A stretch of 64,000 nt of DNA from contig JAFQOW010000010.1 in NCBI GenBank assembly GCA_017412055.1, positions 42,311-106,310 on the forward strand. The letters run 5' to 3'. Position 1 is the first letter of the stretch. The number at the start of each line of letters is the position of its first letter. Made by a program: the position numbers and the translations under genes. Source of the DNA: Lachnospiraceae bacterium. Its GTDB lineage: Bacteria > Bacillota > Clostridia > Lachnospirales > Lachnospiraceae. A model generated the notes under the pieces. It was not told the origin of the DNA. It saw only the letters and a program-made list of their open reading frames with translations, and searched no databases. Below, one piece after another: positions 15,605 through 25,338 of this stretch.

Positions 15605-16669
15605 TTAGTCATCATATTTTGTATTTATTACATGTTGTATCATTTTATTCACATCAGAATTGGCATTTATGGCTGTGATATTTACCTCAGGATATTTATT
15701 TTTAAATACTACAAATACTTCATGAGCAAAGCCCTGTCCTATCATAGGTACCTCTGAAAAATCCAAGATTATATCACCAAACTGTTCCATACGGTAAACA
15801 AGTCTTCTGGCAAGGGAACGGGCCACTGGATAACCGCCGTGGCAAATTTCACGGATAGGAATAATAGTTTTGGAGAAGCCCTCATTATCTGATGAGAATT
15901 CATCGAATATTTCATTCATTTTTCTTGTAGAGAAGTTAGAAAGCTCCATCCATACTGTAGTGCCGTAGCCACTTATCTTATTTGCATATGATTCAAGATA
16001 TGCTTTTAGGGAGGCATCTGCACTTTGCATACCATGATAGAATACCTGATTATCTGAACATATAGCAAAGTAATCAAGCATCTTAGATACGAAGAATATA
16101 CCCTCGCCTGTATGAAGATACTTAGCTATGGTTAATTTGCCCTTATGAAGCTCAAGGATAATATCTCTTGTACTTATATCTATATTCTTTTCTTTTTTTA
16201 CATAATCTTTAATTCGCTGGAAAATACCTTCACCTGTATCAGCGATAATGATATCTGTATAGAGATAGCTGGTTCTTATCTTGCATATTACCTTATCGGC
16301 ACCAGAGTGCTCCAATGCATTATTCATTATTTCTACAAATACGTAAGGCCAAATTTTTTTAGCTGATTCAGAGAAATCTTTGATAACAGGTGCTAAGATT
16401 TCACCGTATATTTCATGCTCTTCGAAGCTTTCATTGGCTATATCGTAGATATACTCATATTCTGTCCAGGTAAGGTCGTAGCCACAGGCACGGTCTTCAT
16501 CCTTATTTATAATCTTTTGGTCCATAAGCTCTTTAAGATATCTTCTGATGCTGGTAGCAGTGAGGGAATATTTCTTTATAAGCTTTTGGATGAATTCTGC
16601 ATCGTCATTGTTTATAAGCTCCATAAGATTATGCTGTATTTTGTCACGTTTTTCCTTAGTAAAAGACAT
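15605..16669 (-). CDS. HTH / GHKL ATPase / STAS-like (DUF4325) regulator
   Basis: The 354-residue protein has three parts. Residues about 1-75 form a winged-helix-like domain (IQKLIKKYSLTATSIRRYLKEL). Residues about 95-245 are a GHKL ATPase: EIMNNALEHSGAD (N box), ADTGEGI (G1), HTGEGIFFVSKM (G2-like). Residues about 260-350 resemble the STAS-like DUF4325 domain (ILDFSEVPMIGQGFAHEVF). No phospho-acceptor histidine domain or membrane segment is seen. The set recalls anti-sigma kinase and antagonist logic fused to a DNA-binding domain, so it is probably a cytosolic regulator with unknown signal. The start has an AAGGAGG site. Confidence 0.7.
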   Translation of the reverse strand: MSFTKEKRDKIQHNLMELINNDDAEFIQKLIKKYSLTATSIRRYLKELMDQKIINKDEDRACGYDLTWTEYEYIYDIANESFEEHEIYGEILAPVIKDFSESAKKIWPYVFVEIMNNALEHSGADKVICKIRTSYLYTDIIIADTGEGIFQRIKDYVKKEKNIDISTRDIILELHKGKLTIAKYLHTGEGIFFVSKMLDYFAICSDNQVFYHGMQSADASLKAYLESYANKISGYGTTVWMELSNFSTRKMNEIFDEFSSDNEGFSKTIIPIREICHGGYPVARSLARRLVYRMEQFGDIILDFSEVPMIGQGFAHEVFVVFKNKYPEVNITAINANSDVNKMIQHVINTKYDD

Positions 16670-16893
16670 AAAATCCTCCTTGTCTAATTAAGTACACAGA
16701 TTTTTAATATTGGTGTGCAACATGTCGAAACTATAATAAAACAAAATTAAACTATATATAAATATAATACAATTTTAAGATAAAATATGCAACCTGAAAA
16801 ACAAGGATTCTTAAAATAAAAAATTCAAAATCCCCCATTGATTAGTTATATAAAATTCGATAAAATATCTCTAGCACTACAATTGTTTTGTAA

Positions 16894-17097
16894 TCAATTA
16901 TATGTATAGGAGTAGACGGATGTGCTGCTTGTGGTGGAAGGTGTAGCAGAGACGGAGGCAGATGTGGCATCATCCTTTGAGGCAAACACATTAACCATCA
17001 CAATAATTAGGATGATAGTAAGTATAATTAATATGGCTGTGTAGATTAATTCTTTTAGCTGCATCACATATATTTTTGGGTTGTCGTCTTGATTCAT
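16894..17097 (-). CDS. Small single-pass membrane protein
   Basis: The 67-residue product has a short acidic N-terminus (MNQDDNPKIYV), one long hydrophobic helix (about 18-40) and a Ser/Thr-rich C-terminal tail. It is not recognised. ATG 17097 has AGGAG five bases upstream; an in-frame GTG at 17115 lies upstream of that site and is less likely. It stands alone between the regulator and addB on the opposite strand. Confidence 0.55.
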   Translation of the reverse strand: MNQDDNPKIYVMQLKELIYTAILIILTIILIIVMVNVFASKDDATSASVSATPSTTSSTSVYSYTYN

Positions 17098-17236
17098 AGA
17101 TTCTCCTATGGGCACATGCCCTTAAGCATAAGTTATTATTTATATATTTTATTCAAAAGAAATAGATTTATGAGTAATTTATCGTACATATAAATTGTTA
17201 ATATAGATATATAGATTTTAAGAGGGAGGCGATGAA

Positions 17237-20200
17237 ATGTTACGTTTTATTTTGGGAGCTAGCGGAGTAGGTAAAACAACATATATATATGATGAAATCA
17301 TAAAAGAGTCTATGGAAAATATGGATAAGCAGTATATTCTTCTTGTGCCTGACCAGTTTACTATGGAGACACAGAGGGATATTGTGAGTAGACATCCAAG
17401 ACATGGAACGATGAATATAGATATATTAAGCTTCAATAGACTTGCATTTAGAGTGTTTGAAGAACTTGGCATAAGTAGGATGACCATTTTAGATGATACG
17501 GGAAAGACACTTCTTCTTCGCCATGCCATAGAAAAGAGTAAGGACAAGCTTAAGTTATATAAAGATAAATATAAATATTTCGGCTTTGTGGAGGAGATGA
17601 AATCTTCTATATCAGAGCTTTACCAGTATGGAATATCTGAGGAACAGTTAGAGCAGGCTATAAACGATACAAAGGACCATAAGATGACTTCTATGAAGCT
17701 TTATGATATTAAGATTATCTATGAAGCCTTTAAGGAAGAGGTTAAGAGCATAAGCGATGGTGAGAATACTTATATCACCAAGGAAGAGGTGCTGGCTAAG
17801 CTTTGTCAGATTATAGGTAGTTCAAAGATTGTTAAAGATAGCATCATATATATAGATGGCTTTACAGGGTTTACTCCTGTGCAAAACAGACTTCTAGGAC
17901 TTCTTATGGAGTGTGGAGGCCAGATGAATATGACAGTTACATTGCCTAAGGAAGAGTGTGATGGATTAACTAGTGCAGGCATTAAGGATATTAAGGAGCA
18001 TGAGCTATTTGCTATGTCTAAGAATACGGTTAATACACTTATATCTATAGCGGCAGATAGGAAGATATCTACACTGGAACCAGTTATTTTAGATAGAAGT
18101 CCTCTGTCTAGATTTGGTAAAAATGAAGTGTTAGGTCACATTGAAAAGAATATTTTTAGAGTTGGTAAGGCTGATAAAGTGCTTATAGATGATAGCTTTA
18201 AGCTTCTTGTGGCAGAGAATCCTATGATGGAGACTTCTTTTGTGGCAGAAAAGATAAGTGAGCTTATAAGAAAGTCAAAGGGTGAGCTTAAATATAGAGA
18301 TATAGCAGTTGTCACTGGTGATTTGGAAGGTATGAAGCGCAATATAGAAAAGGCATTTAAGAGGGCTGATATTCCATTTTTTATGGATAATAAGAGAACG
18401 CTTATGACTAATATATTTGTGAATATTATCAGGGCTATACTTAGAATAGTAGCTGAGGACTTTAGCTATGAAAGTGTATTTTCATATATTAAGAATAGTA
18501 TGAGTCCTATTTCTTTAGAGGATGGGGATATTTTAGAGAATTACGTTATAGCCTGTGGTATAAAGGGTAGGAAGGCATATTCTGAAAGGTTTACAAGAAG
18601 GTATAAGGGGCTTACAGAGGAAGGTTTAGCTAGGTGTGAAGCTATAAGAATTAAGCTTATGGAAGCTTTATCGGATTTTACAGATAGAGATTTTTCTAGT
18701 ATGACAGTGGCTGACATAACAGAAGCTATACGGGAATTTGTGGAAAAGTATGAGTTTGAGAAGCTTCTAGCTGAATATGAGGAAAGGTTTAAGGAAGAGG
18801 GAAAGTTATCCTTAGCTGCTGAATATAGTCAGGCGTACAAGCTGGTTATGGAATTATTTGACAAGCTTGTAAGTCTTCTTGGTGACGAAAAAATTTCTCT
18901 TAAAGAATATAGAAGATTGCTAGACGATGGCTTTGATGAGATTAAGGTTGGGATTATTCCCCTTGTGATGGACCAGGTGGTAGTGGGCGATATTATAAGA
19001 ACTAGACTTAATCATATTAAGGTTTTATTTGTCATAGGTGTAAATGACGGTATTATACCTGCTAATGGTGGAAAGCCAGGCTTGTTATCTGGAAGTGATA
19101 GAACAGTGCTTAAGAATCTTAATATGGAGTTATCCCCTACAGTTAGAGAGCAGGCATTTATAGAAAAGTTCTATCTATATCTTAATTTTACGAAGGCGTC
19201 GGATAAGCTTGTTATGACTTATGCTACTAGCGCATCTGACGGTTCACCTCTTCGTCCTTCATATCTTTGCGGTGTGTTAAAGGATATGTTTACAGACTGT
19301 AAGGAACATAGTGCGAAGAATAGTATGAAAAATGAAGTGCTATCAAAGTATGGAGCCTTTGACAGAATGGCATCAAGTATATGTCAGTATGGCAGTGATT
19401 CTATAGATGATTTGTGGAAGGAATTGTTTACGTATTTTTCTAGGGATGAGGCCTATAGAGATGCACTTAATGCTGCCATAGATGGAGCGTTTTTCCTTAA
19501 TAATAATCTATCCCTTGATAAGACTGTGGCAAAAGCTCTTTACAAGGAGGGCGTGGGCAATAGCATAACTAGAATTGAGAAGTATGCAGCCTGTGCCTAT
19601 GCACATTTCTTGGCGTATGGACTTAAGCTTGCTGAGCGCGAGGTGTATGAGATAAAGTCAGCAGATATGGGTAATATTTTCCATGAGGCTATAGAGCTTT
19701 TTTCTAGAAAAATTGTAGAAAAGAATATGGATTTTAAGAATGTTACAGAGGAGTGGCGAAAAAATATCGTTGCCCAGGTGGTGGAAGAGGTAACTGAAAA
19801 TTATGGTGGAAAAATTCTTTCAAGCTCTGCTAGAAACGCTTATATGGTGGAGAAAATTCGTCGTATAACTGACAGGTCAGCTTGGGCTATTATAGAGCAC
19901 ATTAAGAGAGGAGACTTTAATCCTTCAGAGTTTGAGTTAAAGCTTAAGGAAGGCAGAATCGACAGAGTAGATAAGATGTCAGAGGATGGAGATATCTATA
20001 TAAAGATTATTGATTATAAGTCGGGGAATACATCCTTTGATCCGGCTATGGTTGAGAATGGCTTGCAGCTTCAGCTTATTTACTATATGGATAAGATGGT
20101 AGATAGGGAGAGTAAGGCTAATCCTTCCAAGAAGGTTATTCCAGGTGGTGCATTCTATTTTAATATAAAAGACCCTATTCTTGATTTCGAGGAGTCTATG

Positions 20201-20656
20201 GTGGATGATGATGTGCTTACAGAAAAGCTTCTTAGAGAGTATCAGATGAGTGGTGTTATCAATAGTAGCAGTAAGATGCTTATAGGACTTGACCGAAATA
20301 TTGAATCTGTCAAGGGTAGCTCTGATATAACAAAGGCCAAATATTCTGATAGTGGTATAGATTTGCGTGTGGAAAAAAAGGCTGGAATTATGTCTGTTGA
20401 TAATTTTGAGAAGCTTATAGAGCGAGTTAAGGATAAGGTAGAGCTTATGGCTCGTGAGATAATGGATGGAAGGATAGATATAAATCCGTATAAGAGAGGA
20501 CAGATATCACCTTGTAATTATTGTAAGTATAACAGGGTGTGTGCTTTTGATAATAAACAGTTTGCCAATGAATACAGAACACTTTCTGGAACAGATTTGA
20601 AGCTTATTGGCGAGAAATGGAATGTATGTAAGAAGGATGCAGGAAAGGAGGAGTAG
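17237..20656 (+). CDS. addB: AddB subunit of the AddAB helicase-nuclease
   Basis: The 1,139-residue protein is one half of the AddAB complex that processes double-strand DNA ends for RecA recombination. It begins with a Walker A motif (GASGVGKTT, residues 7-15). A PD-(D/E)XK nuclease lies near the C-terminus (RIDRVD, then IKIIDYKSG, about 910-935). The four cysteines of the AddB iron-sulfur staple are present: one in AACAYAHFL (about 790) and three in CNYCKYNRVC (about 1094-1103). Length is normal. A GAGGGAGG site precedes the ATG. addA starts 1 base after the addB stop. Confidence 0.96.
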   Translation: MLRFILGASGVGKTTYIYDEIIKESMENMDKQYILLVPDQFTMETQRDIVSRHPRHGTMNIDILSFNRLAFRVFEELGISRMTILDDTGKTLLLRHAIEKSKDKLKLYKDKYKYFGFVEEMKSSISELYQYGISEEQLEQAINDTKDHKMTSMKLYDIKIIYEAFKEEVKSISDGENTYITKEEVLAKLCQIIGSSKIVKDSIIYIDGFTGFTPVQNRLLGLLMECGGQMNMTVTLPKEECDGLTSAGIKDIKEHELFAMSKNTVNTLISIAADRKISTLEPVILDRSPLSRFGKNEVLGHIEKNIFRVGKADKVLIDDSFKLLVAENPMMETSFVAEKISELIRKSKGELKYRDIAVVTGDLEGMKRNIEKAFKRADIPFFMDNKRTLMTNIFVNIIRAILRIVAEDFSYESVFSYIKNSMSPISLEDGDILENYVIACGIKGRKAYSERFTRRYKGLTEEGLARCEAIRIKLMEALSDFTDRDFSSMTVADITEAIREFVEKYEFEKLLAEYEERFKEEGKLSLAAEYSQAYKLVMELFDKLVSLLGDEKISLKEYRRLLDDGFDEIKVGIIPLVMDQVVVGDIIRTRLNHIKVLFVIGVNDGIIPANGGKPGLLSGSDRTVLKNLNMELSPTVREQAFIEKFYLYLNFTKASDKLVMTYATSASDGSPLRPSYLCGVLKDMFTDCKEHSAKNSMKNEVLSKYGAFDRMASSICQYGSDSIDDLWKELFTYFSRDEAYRDALNAAIDGAFFLNNNLSLDKTVAKALYKEGVGNSITRIEKYAACAYAHFLAYGLKLAEREVYEIKSADMGNIFHEAIELFSRKIVEKNMDFKNVTEEWRKNIVAQVVEEVTENYGGKILSSSARNAYMVEKIRRITDRSAWAIIEHIKRGDFNPSEFELKLKEGRIDRVDKMSEDGDIYIKIIDYKSGNTSFDPAMVENGLQLQLIYYMDKMVDRESKANPSKKVIPGGAFYFNIKDPILDFEESMVDDDVLTEKLLREYQMSGVINSSSKMLIGLDRNIESVKGSSDITKAKYSDSGIDLRVEKKAGIMSVDNFEKLIERVKDKVELMAREIMDGRIDINPYKRGQISPCNYCKYNRVCAFDNKQFANEYRTLSGTDLKLIGEKWNVCKKDAGKEE

Positions 20657-20657
20657 T

Positions 20658-23600
20658 ATGTCGGATACAAAGTGGACAAGAGAACAGGAAAGAGTTATTA
20701 AGACAAGGGATTGCAATCTGCTTGTGTCAGCGGCTGCTGGCTCTGGAAAGACTGCGGTGCTTGTTGAGCGCATTATTTCTATGGTTAAGGGAAGCTATGG
20801 AAATGAGCCTGTAGATATAGATAATCTTTTGGTAGTTACATTCACCAGGGCAGCGGCTGGAGAGATGAGAGAGCGAGTGCTTAAGGCCCTTGAGGAAGCT
20901 GCTTTAAATGACCCGTTAAACGAACATTTGCGTAAGCAGACAACTTATATACATAATGCTAAGATTACCACTATAGATAGCTTTTGTAATGATATAGTAA
21001 GAGAATATTTCAGTGACATAGATTTAGACCCGGACTTTAAGATAGGGGATACTGGCGAGTTGAAGCTTATGCAGTCAGATGCTATAGGGAAGGTTCTTGA
21101 AGAGAGTTATCAGGTAGGAGATAAGGATTTCTTTAGGTTTATAGATGAGTATTCATCTTCTAAGAGTGATGGTGATGTGGAGGAAGCTATTCTTACCCTT
21201 TATAATTTTGCTTCCAGCTATCCAAATCCTAAGAGATGGCTTAATAATCTGTGCCATATGTATAAGGAGGAAAATGCAAAGGAATGGCTTGATGTTATCG
21301 TTGATAACCTTAAGGAGCAGCTATCAGAGTGTCAAAGCAGTGTAAACATGGCATTTGACTTAAGTAATCTTCCGGCATTTGATAAATATTTAAAGCTTTT
21401 TGGAGAAGAGAAGGCATATATTGAGAAGATGATAGAGACTGAGGAATTTGATAAACTAGGCAGACTGGTAAAGGGCATGGAGTTTGCTAGAATGCCAGTT
21501 TTAAAAGGTTTATCAGCAGAGGATGAGCTTGTAAAGAAAAGAATTGCAAATCTAAGAGATGGATATAAAAAGACTATAAAGAAGCTTGCTGCTAAGTTTT
21601 TTGGTAGAAGCTATGAGGATATTGTAAGGGATGTAACGGGATGTTATCCATTGGTAAGGGTGCTCGTAGACTTGACTTTGAAATTTATGGAGGAATATAA
21701 GAATATAAAGGCAGATAAGGATATCCTTGATTTTAGTGACCTTGAGCATTATGCCTTGGAGATTTTGGTTAAAGAGGATGAAGAGGGTAACTATATACCT
21801 ACTGAGACTGCCATTTCCATATCAAAGGATTTTTATGAGATAATGATAGACGAATATCAGGATAGCAATCTGGTGCAGGAGATTATCCTTAACGCAGTAG
21901 CTGGTAGGGGTGTGAATGATTCCAATATATTTATGGTAGGTGATGTTAAGCAAAGTATATATAAGTTTAGACTTGCAAGACCAGAGCTGTTTTTAGGTAA
22001 ATATGATACCTATAAATTAATCGACAGAGATGATGTAGATATGCAGGGAAAGGATGGTAAAATCGTTCTTTCAAGCAATTTTAGAAGTAGAGCCCAGGTT
22101 CTTGATTTCTGTAATATGGTGTTTAAACAGATTATGATAAAGGAGCTTGGCGGGATTGCGTATGATGAGGAAAATATGCTTTATCCTAAGTTTTCCTACG
22201 AGGAGGCAGATAAGGATAGCTATAAGACAGAAATATTATTTGTGGATACTGGAGCAGATACGGAAGATGAGGATAATGGAAATGATGTGCCATTAGATAA
22301 GATTGAATTGGAAGCGGCACTTATAGGAGACAGAATACTTGAAATTATAGGTAATAAGGGTAATTCAAAGCCGTTGCAGGTCTTTGATAAAGAGACTAAA
22401 GCTATGAGAGATGTAAGATTGTCTGATATAGCTATCTTACTTAGGAGTACCGCAGGATACGGAGAAGTGTTAACACAGGTTCTTATGACAAAGGGCATAG
22501 GTGTAACCACAAGTCTTAAGGATGGATATTTTGATACCTTTGAGATAGGGGCAATCCTTGATATGCTATCAGTTATTGATAATCCAAGGCAGGATATAAA
22601 GCTGGCAAGTGTGCTTAGAAATATGTTCCGTATGTCGGAGAATATGCTTTCTGATATAAGAATTGGAAAAGAGGGAGCATTTCACGAGGCATTCTTTGAT
22701 TATAATGGTATATATGGAAATCTTGTTGAAGAAATAAAGGATAAGATAAATTCATACAGAGAGATGGTTTCGTATACATCTATATATGATTTGATTTGTC
22801 ATATTTTAGAGGACACTTCATTTAGACAGTTCATAAGTGCGACTAAGGCTTCAGATAAGCGTATAGCAAATGTGGAGATGCTTCTTGAGAAGGCTAAGGC
22901 ATATGAGGCTGGTCCTTATAATGGTCTCTTTAATTTTGTGAGATATATAGAAAAGCTTAATAAGTATAATGTAGAACAGGGTGAGGCAAATGTTGCCGGA
23001 GAAAATGATAATACTGTAAAGCTTATGACTATACATAAAAGTAAAGGTCTTGAGTATCCTGTAGTATTTGTGGCTGGAATGGGCAAGAAGATGAATATGC
23101 AGGATGTGTCAAAGAAGCTTGTAATTCATCATACTATGGGTATCGGTTTAAATAAAATAGATGTGGATAGACGTGTTCGCTACAAGACTTTGCTTAAGGA
23201 AGCTATAGGAAATAAGATTATGCTTGAAAACCTGTCAGAAGAGTTAAGAGTACTTTATGTTGCATTGACGAGAGCAAGGGAAAAGCTTATTATCACAGGC
23301 GTTGGAAATGTTACAAGTAAGCTTGAAAAATACGAGTATTTAGAAGCTATAAATAATATGGAATTTAGCGCAAGTGTTATAAGTGGTGCTGCCTCATATA
23401 TGGATTTTATACTTATGTCAATCATACGAGGCATCGACAGTGAATTATATGATTTTAAGACAATTCTTCCTGAAAGTATAGTTTATTCTAAGATGATTGA
23501 AGTGGCTGCAACTGACAGCTATAAGAACGCTTTGTTACACTGGGATAAGGATAAGGTATATAATGGAGATATAAGGGCTCAGATAGAAGAGATATTCTCT

Positions 23601-24275
23601 TATGAGTATGCCCATAAGGAAGAATGTAGTATTAAATCAAAGATGAGCATTTCAGATATTAAGCATATGTTTATGAAGCTTGAATATGAGGAAGAAGGAC
23701 TGGTAGATAGGGTTTCTTATGAAAAGAAGAACACAGAGGAGCTTATAAGCTCGGCAAATGGTGCATTGCGAGGTAATGCCTACCACAGAGCATTGGAATT
23801 ATTTGACTATGCTAGAGAAATAAGTGATGTGGTGGATATAGAAGTGATGCTAAAGGAAATACTATCTAAGGGACTTATGGATGAAGAGTCAGCTAGCTTA
23901 ATTAATCCAACTAAGCTATATAGGTTTGCTAGCTCCGAGCTTGGAGAGCGTATGAAGAAGGCTTATAGTAAGGGGTGTCTATATCGAGAAAAACCGTTTG
24001 TTATGGGTATACCGGCCTGCCAGATAGAGCCAGACAGATATAAGAGCCAGGAGCTTGTGGTCGTTCAGGGTATTATAGATGCTTGGTTTATTGAAGATAA
24101 TTCCATAGTCGTAGTTGATTATAAGACAGATAGCGTAAATAATATCAAAGATTTGGACGCCAGATACAGAAGTCAGCTTGAATATTATGGAAAGGCATTA
24201 GCTGATATGACAGGAATGCAAATAAAAGAGCTGGTAATATATTCCACAAAATTTGACTCTACCCTTGTACTTTAA
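20658..24275 (+). CDS. addA: AddA subunit of the AddAB helicase-nuclease
   Basis: The 1,205-residue UvrD-type helicase carries AAAGSGKTAVL (Walker A, about 26-36), TFTRAAAGEM (motif Ia), IDEYQDSN (Walker B), VGDVKQSIYKFR, TIHKSKGLEYPVVFV and VALTRAREKL. The C-terminal nuclease has GIIDAWF and VVDYKTDS (about 1142-1165). Together with AddB it unwinds and resects DNA ends. The start is ATG 20658, preceded by AGGAAAGGAGGAG; this site overlaps the addB stop, which suggests translational coupling. Confidence 0.97.
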   Translation: MSDTKWTREQERVIKTRDCNLLVSAAAGSGKTAVLVERIISMVKGSYGNEPVDIDNLLVVTFTRAAAGEMRERVLKALEEAALNDPLNEHLRKQTTYIHNAKITTIDSFCNDIVREYFSDIDLDPDFKIGDTGELKLMQSDAIGKVLEESYQVGDKDFFRFIDEYSSSKSDGDVEEAILTLYNFASSYPNPKRWLNNLCHMYKEENAKEWLDVIVDNLKEQLSECQSSVNMAFDLSNLPAFDKYLKLFGEEKAYIEKMIETEEFDKLGRLVKGMEFARMPVLKGLSAEDELVKKRIANLRDGYKKTIKKLAAKFFGRSYEDIVRDVTGCYPLVRVLVDLTLKFMEEYKNIKADKDILDFSDLEHYALEILVKEDEEGNYIPTETAISISKDFYEIMIDEYQDSNLVQEIILNAVAGRGVNDSNIFMVGDVKQSIYKFRLARPELFLGKYDTYKLIDRDDVDMQGKDGKIVLSSNFRSRAQVLDFCNMVFKQIMIKELGGIAYDEENMLYPKFSYEEADKDSYKTEILFVDTGADTEDEDNGNDVPLDKIELEAALIGDRILEIIGNKGNSKPLQVFDKETKAMRDVRLSDIAILLRSTAGYGEVLTQVLMTKGIGVTTSLKDGYFDTFEIGAILDMLSVIDNPRQDIKLASVLRNMFRMSENMLSDIRIGKEGAFHEAFFDYNGIYGNLVEEIKDKINSYREMVSYTSIYDLICHILEDTSFRQFISATKASDKRIANVEMLLEKAKAYEAGPYNGLFNFVRYIEKLNKYNVEQGEANVAGENDNTVKLMTIHKSKGLEYPVVFVAGMGKKMNMQDVSKKLVIHHTMGIGLNKIDVDRRVRYKTLLKEAIGNKIMLENLSEELRVLYVALTRAREKLIITGVGNVTSKLEKYEYLEAINNMEFSASVISGAASYMDFILMSIIRGIDSELYDFKTILPESIVYSKMIEVAATDSYKNALLHWDKDKVYNGDIRAQIEEIFSYEYAHKEECSIKSKMSISDIKHMFMKLEYEEEGLVDRVSYEKKNTEELISSANGALRGNAYHRALELFDYAREISDVVDIEVMLKEILSKGLMDEESASLINPTKLYRFASSELGERMKKAYSKGCLYREKPFVMGIPACQIEPDRYKSQELVVVQGIIDAWFIEDNSIVVVDYKTDSVNNIKDLDARYRSQLEYYGKALADMTGMQIKELVIYSTKFDSTLVL

Positions 24276-24350
24276 AAATAAAATTATGTGAATAAATAGC
24301 TATATAGAGGGCAAAATAGTGTATAGAAATATTTTGTCTAGGAGAAAGAT

Positions 24351-24551
24351 ATGGCTAAAAAAGAAAAGAAAATCGACCTTGCTAAGATAAAACCTGAGGA
24401 AAAGATTAAGTATGAAATAGCAGGAGAATTGGGACTTCTAGACAGAGTGCTTGAAAATGGCTGGAAGTCCCTTACTGCGAAGGAAACAGGAAAAATTGGT
24501 GGTCTTATAACTAAAAGGAAGAAGGAACTTAATAATATTGCAAAGAATTAA
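24351..24551 (+). CDS. Small acid-soluble spore protein, alpha/beta-type-like
   Basis: The 66-residue protein has KYEIAGELGLLDRV (about 24-37) followed by GWKSLTAKETGKIGG (about 43-57). These correspond to the YEIA.ELG and GxLT(S/A).E.G..GG blocks of alpha/beta SASPs, which coat and protect spore DNA. KYEIA would hold the germination-protease site. The N-terminus is lysine-rich. An AGGAG site precedes the ATG. It stands between addA and sufC. Confidence 0.75.
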   Translation: MAKKEKKIDLAKIKPEEKIKYEIAGELGLLDRVLENGWKSLTAKETGKIGGLITKRKKELNNIAKN

Positions 24552-24603
24552 AAGCTCTGATATAATATGGGCGTTAAAGAGGAATGCAACCAAGGAGGAA
24601 AAA

Positions 24604-25326
24604 ATGTTAGAATTAAAGAATATCTCCTTTACAGTGGAAGAAAACGGTGTTACAAAGGACATTTTAAAGGATGTTAGTCTTACTATAGATGATAAGAAGT
24701 TTGTGGCGATTACAGGACCAAATGGCGGTGGAAAGTCAACATTAGCAAAGATTATCGTAGGAATAGAGAAGCCTACTTCAGGTACTATATTATTTAATGG
24801 ACAGGATATAACTGATATGAGTATAACAGATAGAGCTAAGCTTGGTATAAGCTATGCCTTTCAGCAGCCTGTTCGCTTTAAGGGTATAAGAGTAAAGGAT
24901 TTAATCAAGCTTGCTGCAGGTGATGGTATCTCTGTGGCTGGTGCCTGTGAATATTTGTCAGAGGTAGGGCTTTGTGCTAGAGATTACATCAATAGAGAGG
25001 TGGATTCCAGCCTTTCAGGTGGTGAGCTTAAAAGAATTGAAATCGCTACTATCATAGCTAGAAATACAGAGCTTTCAGTTTTTGATGAGCCAGAGGCAGG
25101 TATTGACCTTTGGAGCTTTAAGAATCTTATCAAGGTTTTTGAGAAGATGCATCAGAAGGAAAAGACTATAGTTATCATTTCTCATCAGGAAAGAATTCTT
25201 AATATAGCAGATGAAATTATTGTGGTAGCAGCAGGTGCCATAAAGGACAAGGGACCAAAGGATGTTATCCTTCCACAGGTTCTTCATGGCAATACTTTAG
25301 AAGGCTGCAAGCATTATAATGATTAG
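24604..25326 (+). CDS. sufC: SufC-like ABC ATPase of a minimal SUF system
   Basis: The 240-residue ATPase has Walker A (GPNGGGKST, about 37-45), a Q-loop region (AFQQPVRFKGI), signature SLSGGELKRIE (about 138-148), and Walker B with SVFDEPEAGID. The wording around the signature and Walker B is that of SufC rather than a transporter. It should power iron-sulfur scaffold assembly with the SufB-like partner encoded 12 bases downstream. AAGGAGG lies seven bases before ATG 24604. Confidence 0.88.
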   Translation: MLELKNISFTVEENGVTKDILKDVSLTIDDKKFVAITGPNGGGKSTLAKIIVGIEKPTSGTILFNGQDITDMSITDRAKLGISYAFQQPVRFKGIRVKDLIKLAAGDGISVAGACEYLSEVGLCARDYINREVDSSLSGGELKRIEIATIIARNTELSVFDEPEAGIDLWSFKNLIKVFEKMHQKEKTIVIISHQERILNIADEIIVVAAGAIKDKGPKDVILPQVLHGNTLEGCKHYND

Positions 25327-25338
25327 GAGGGTGGTAAG

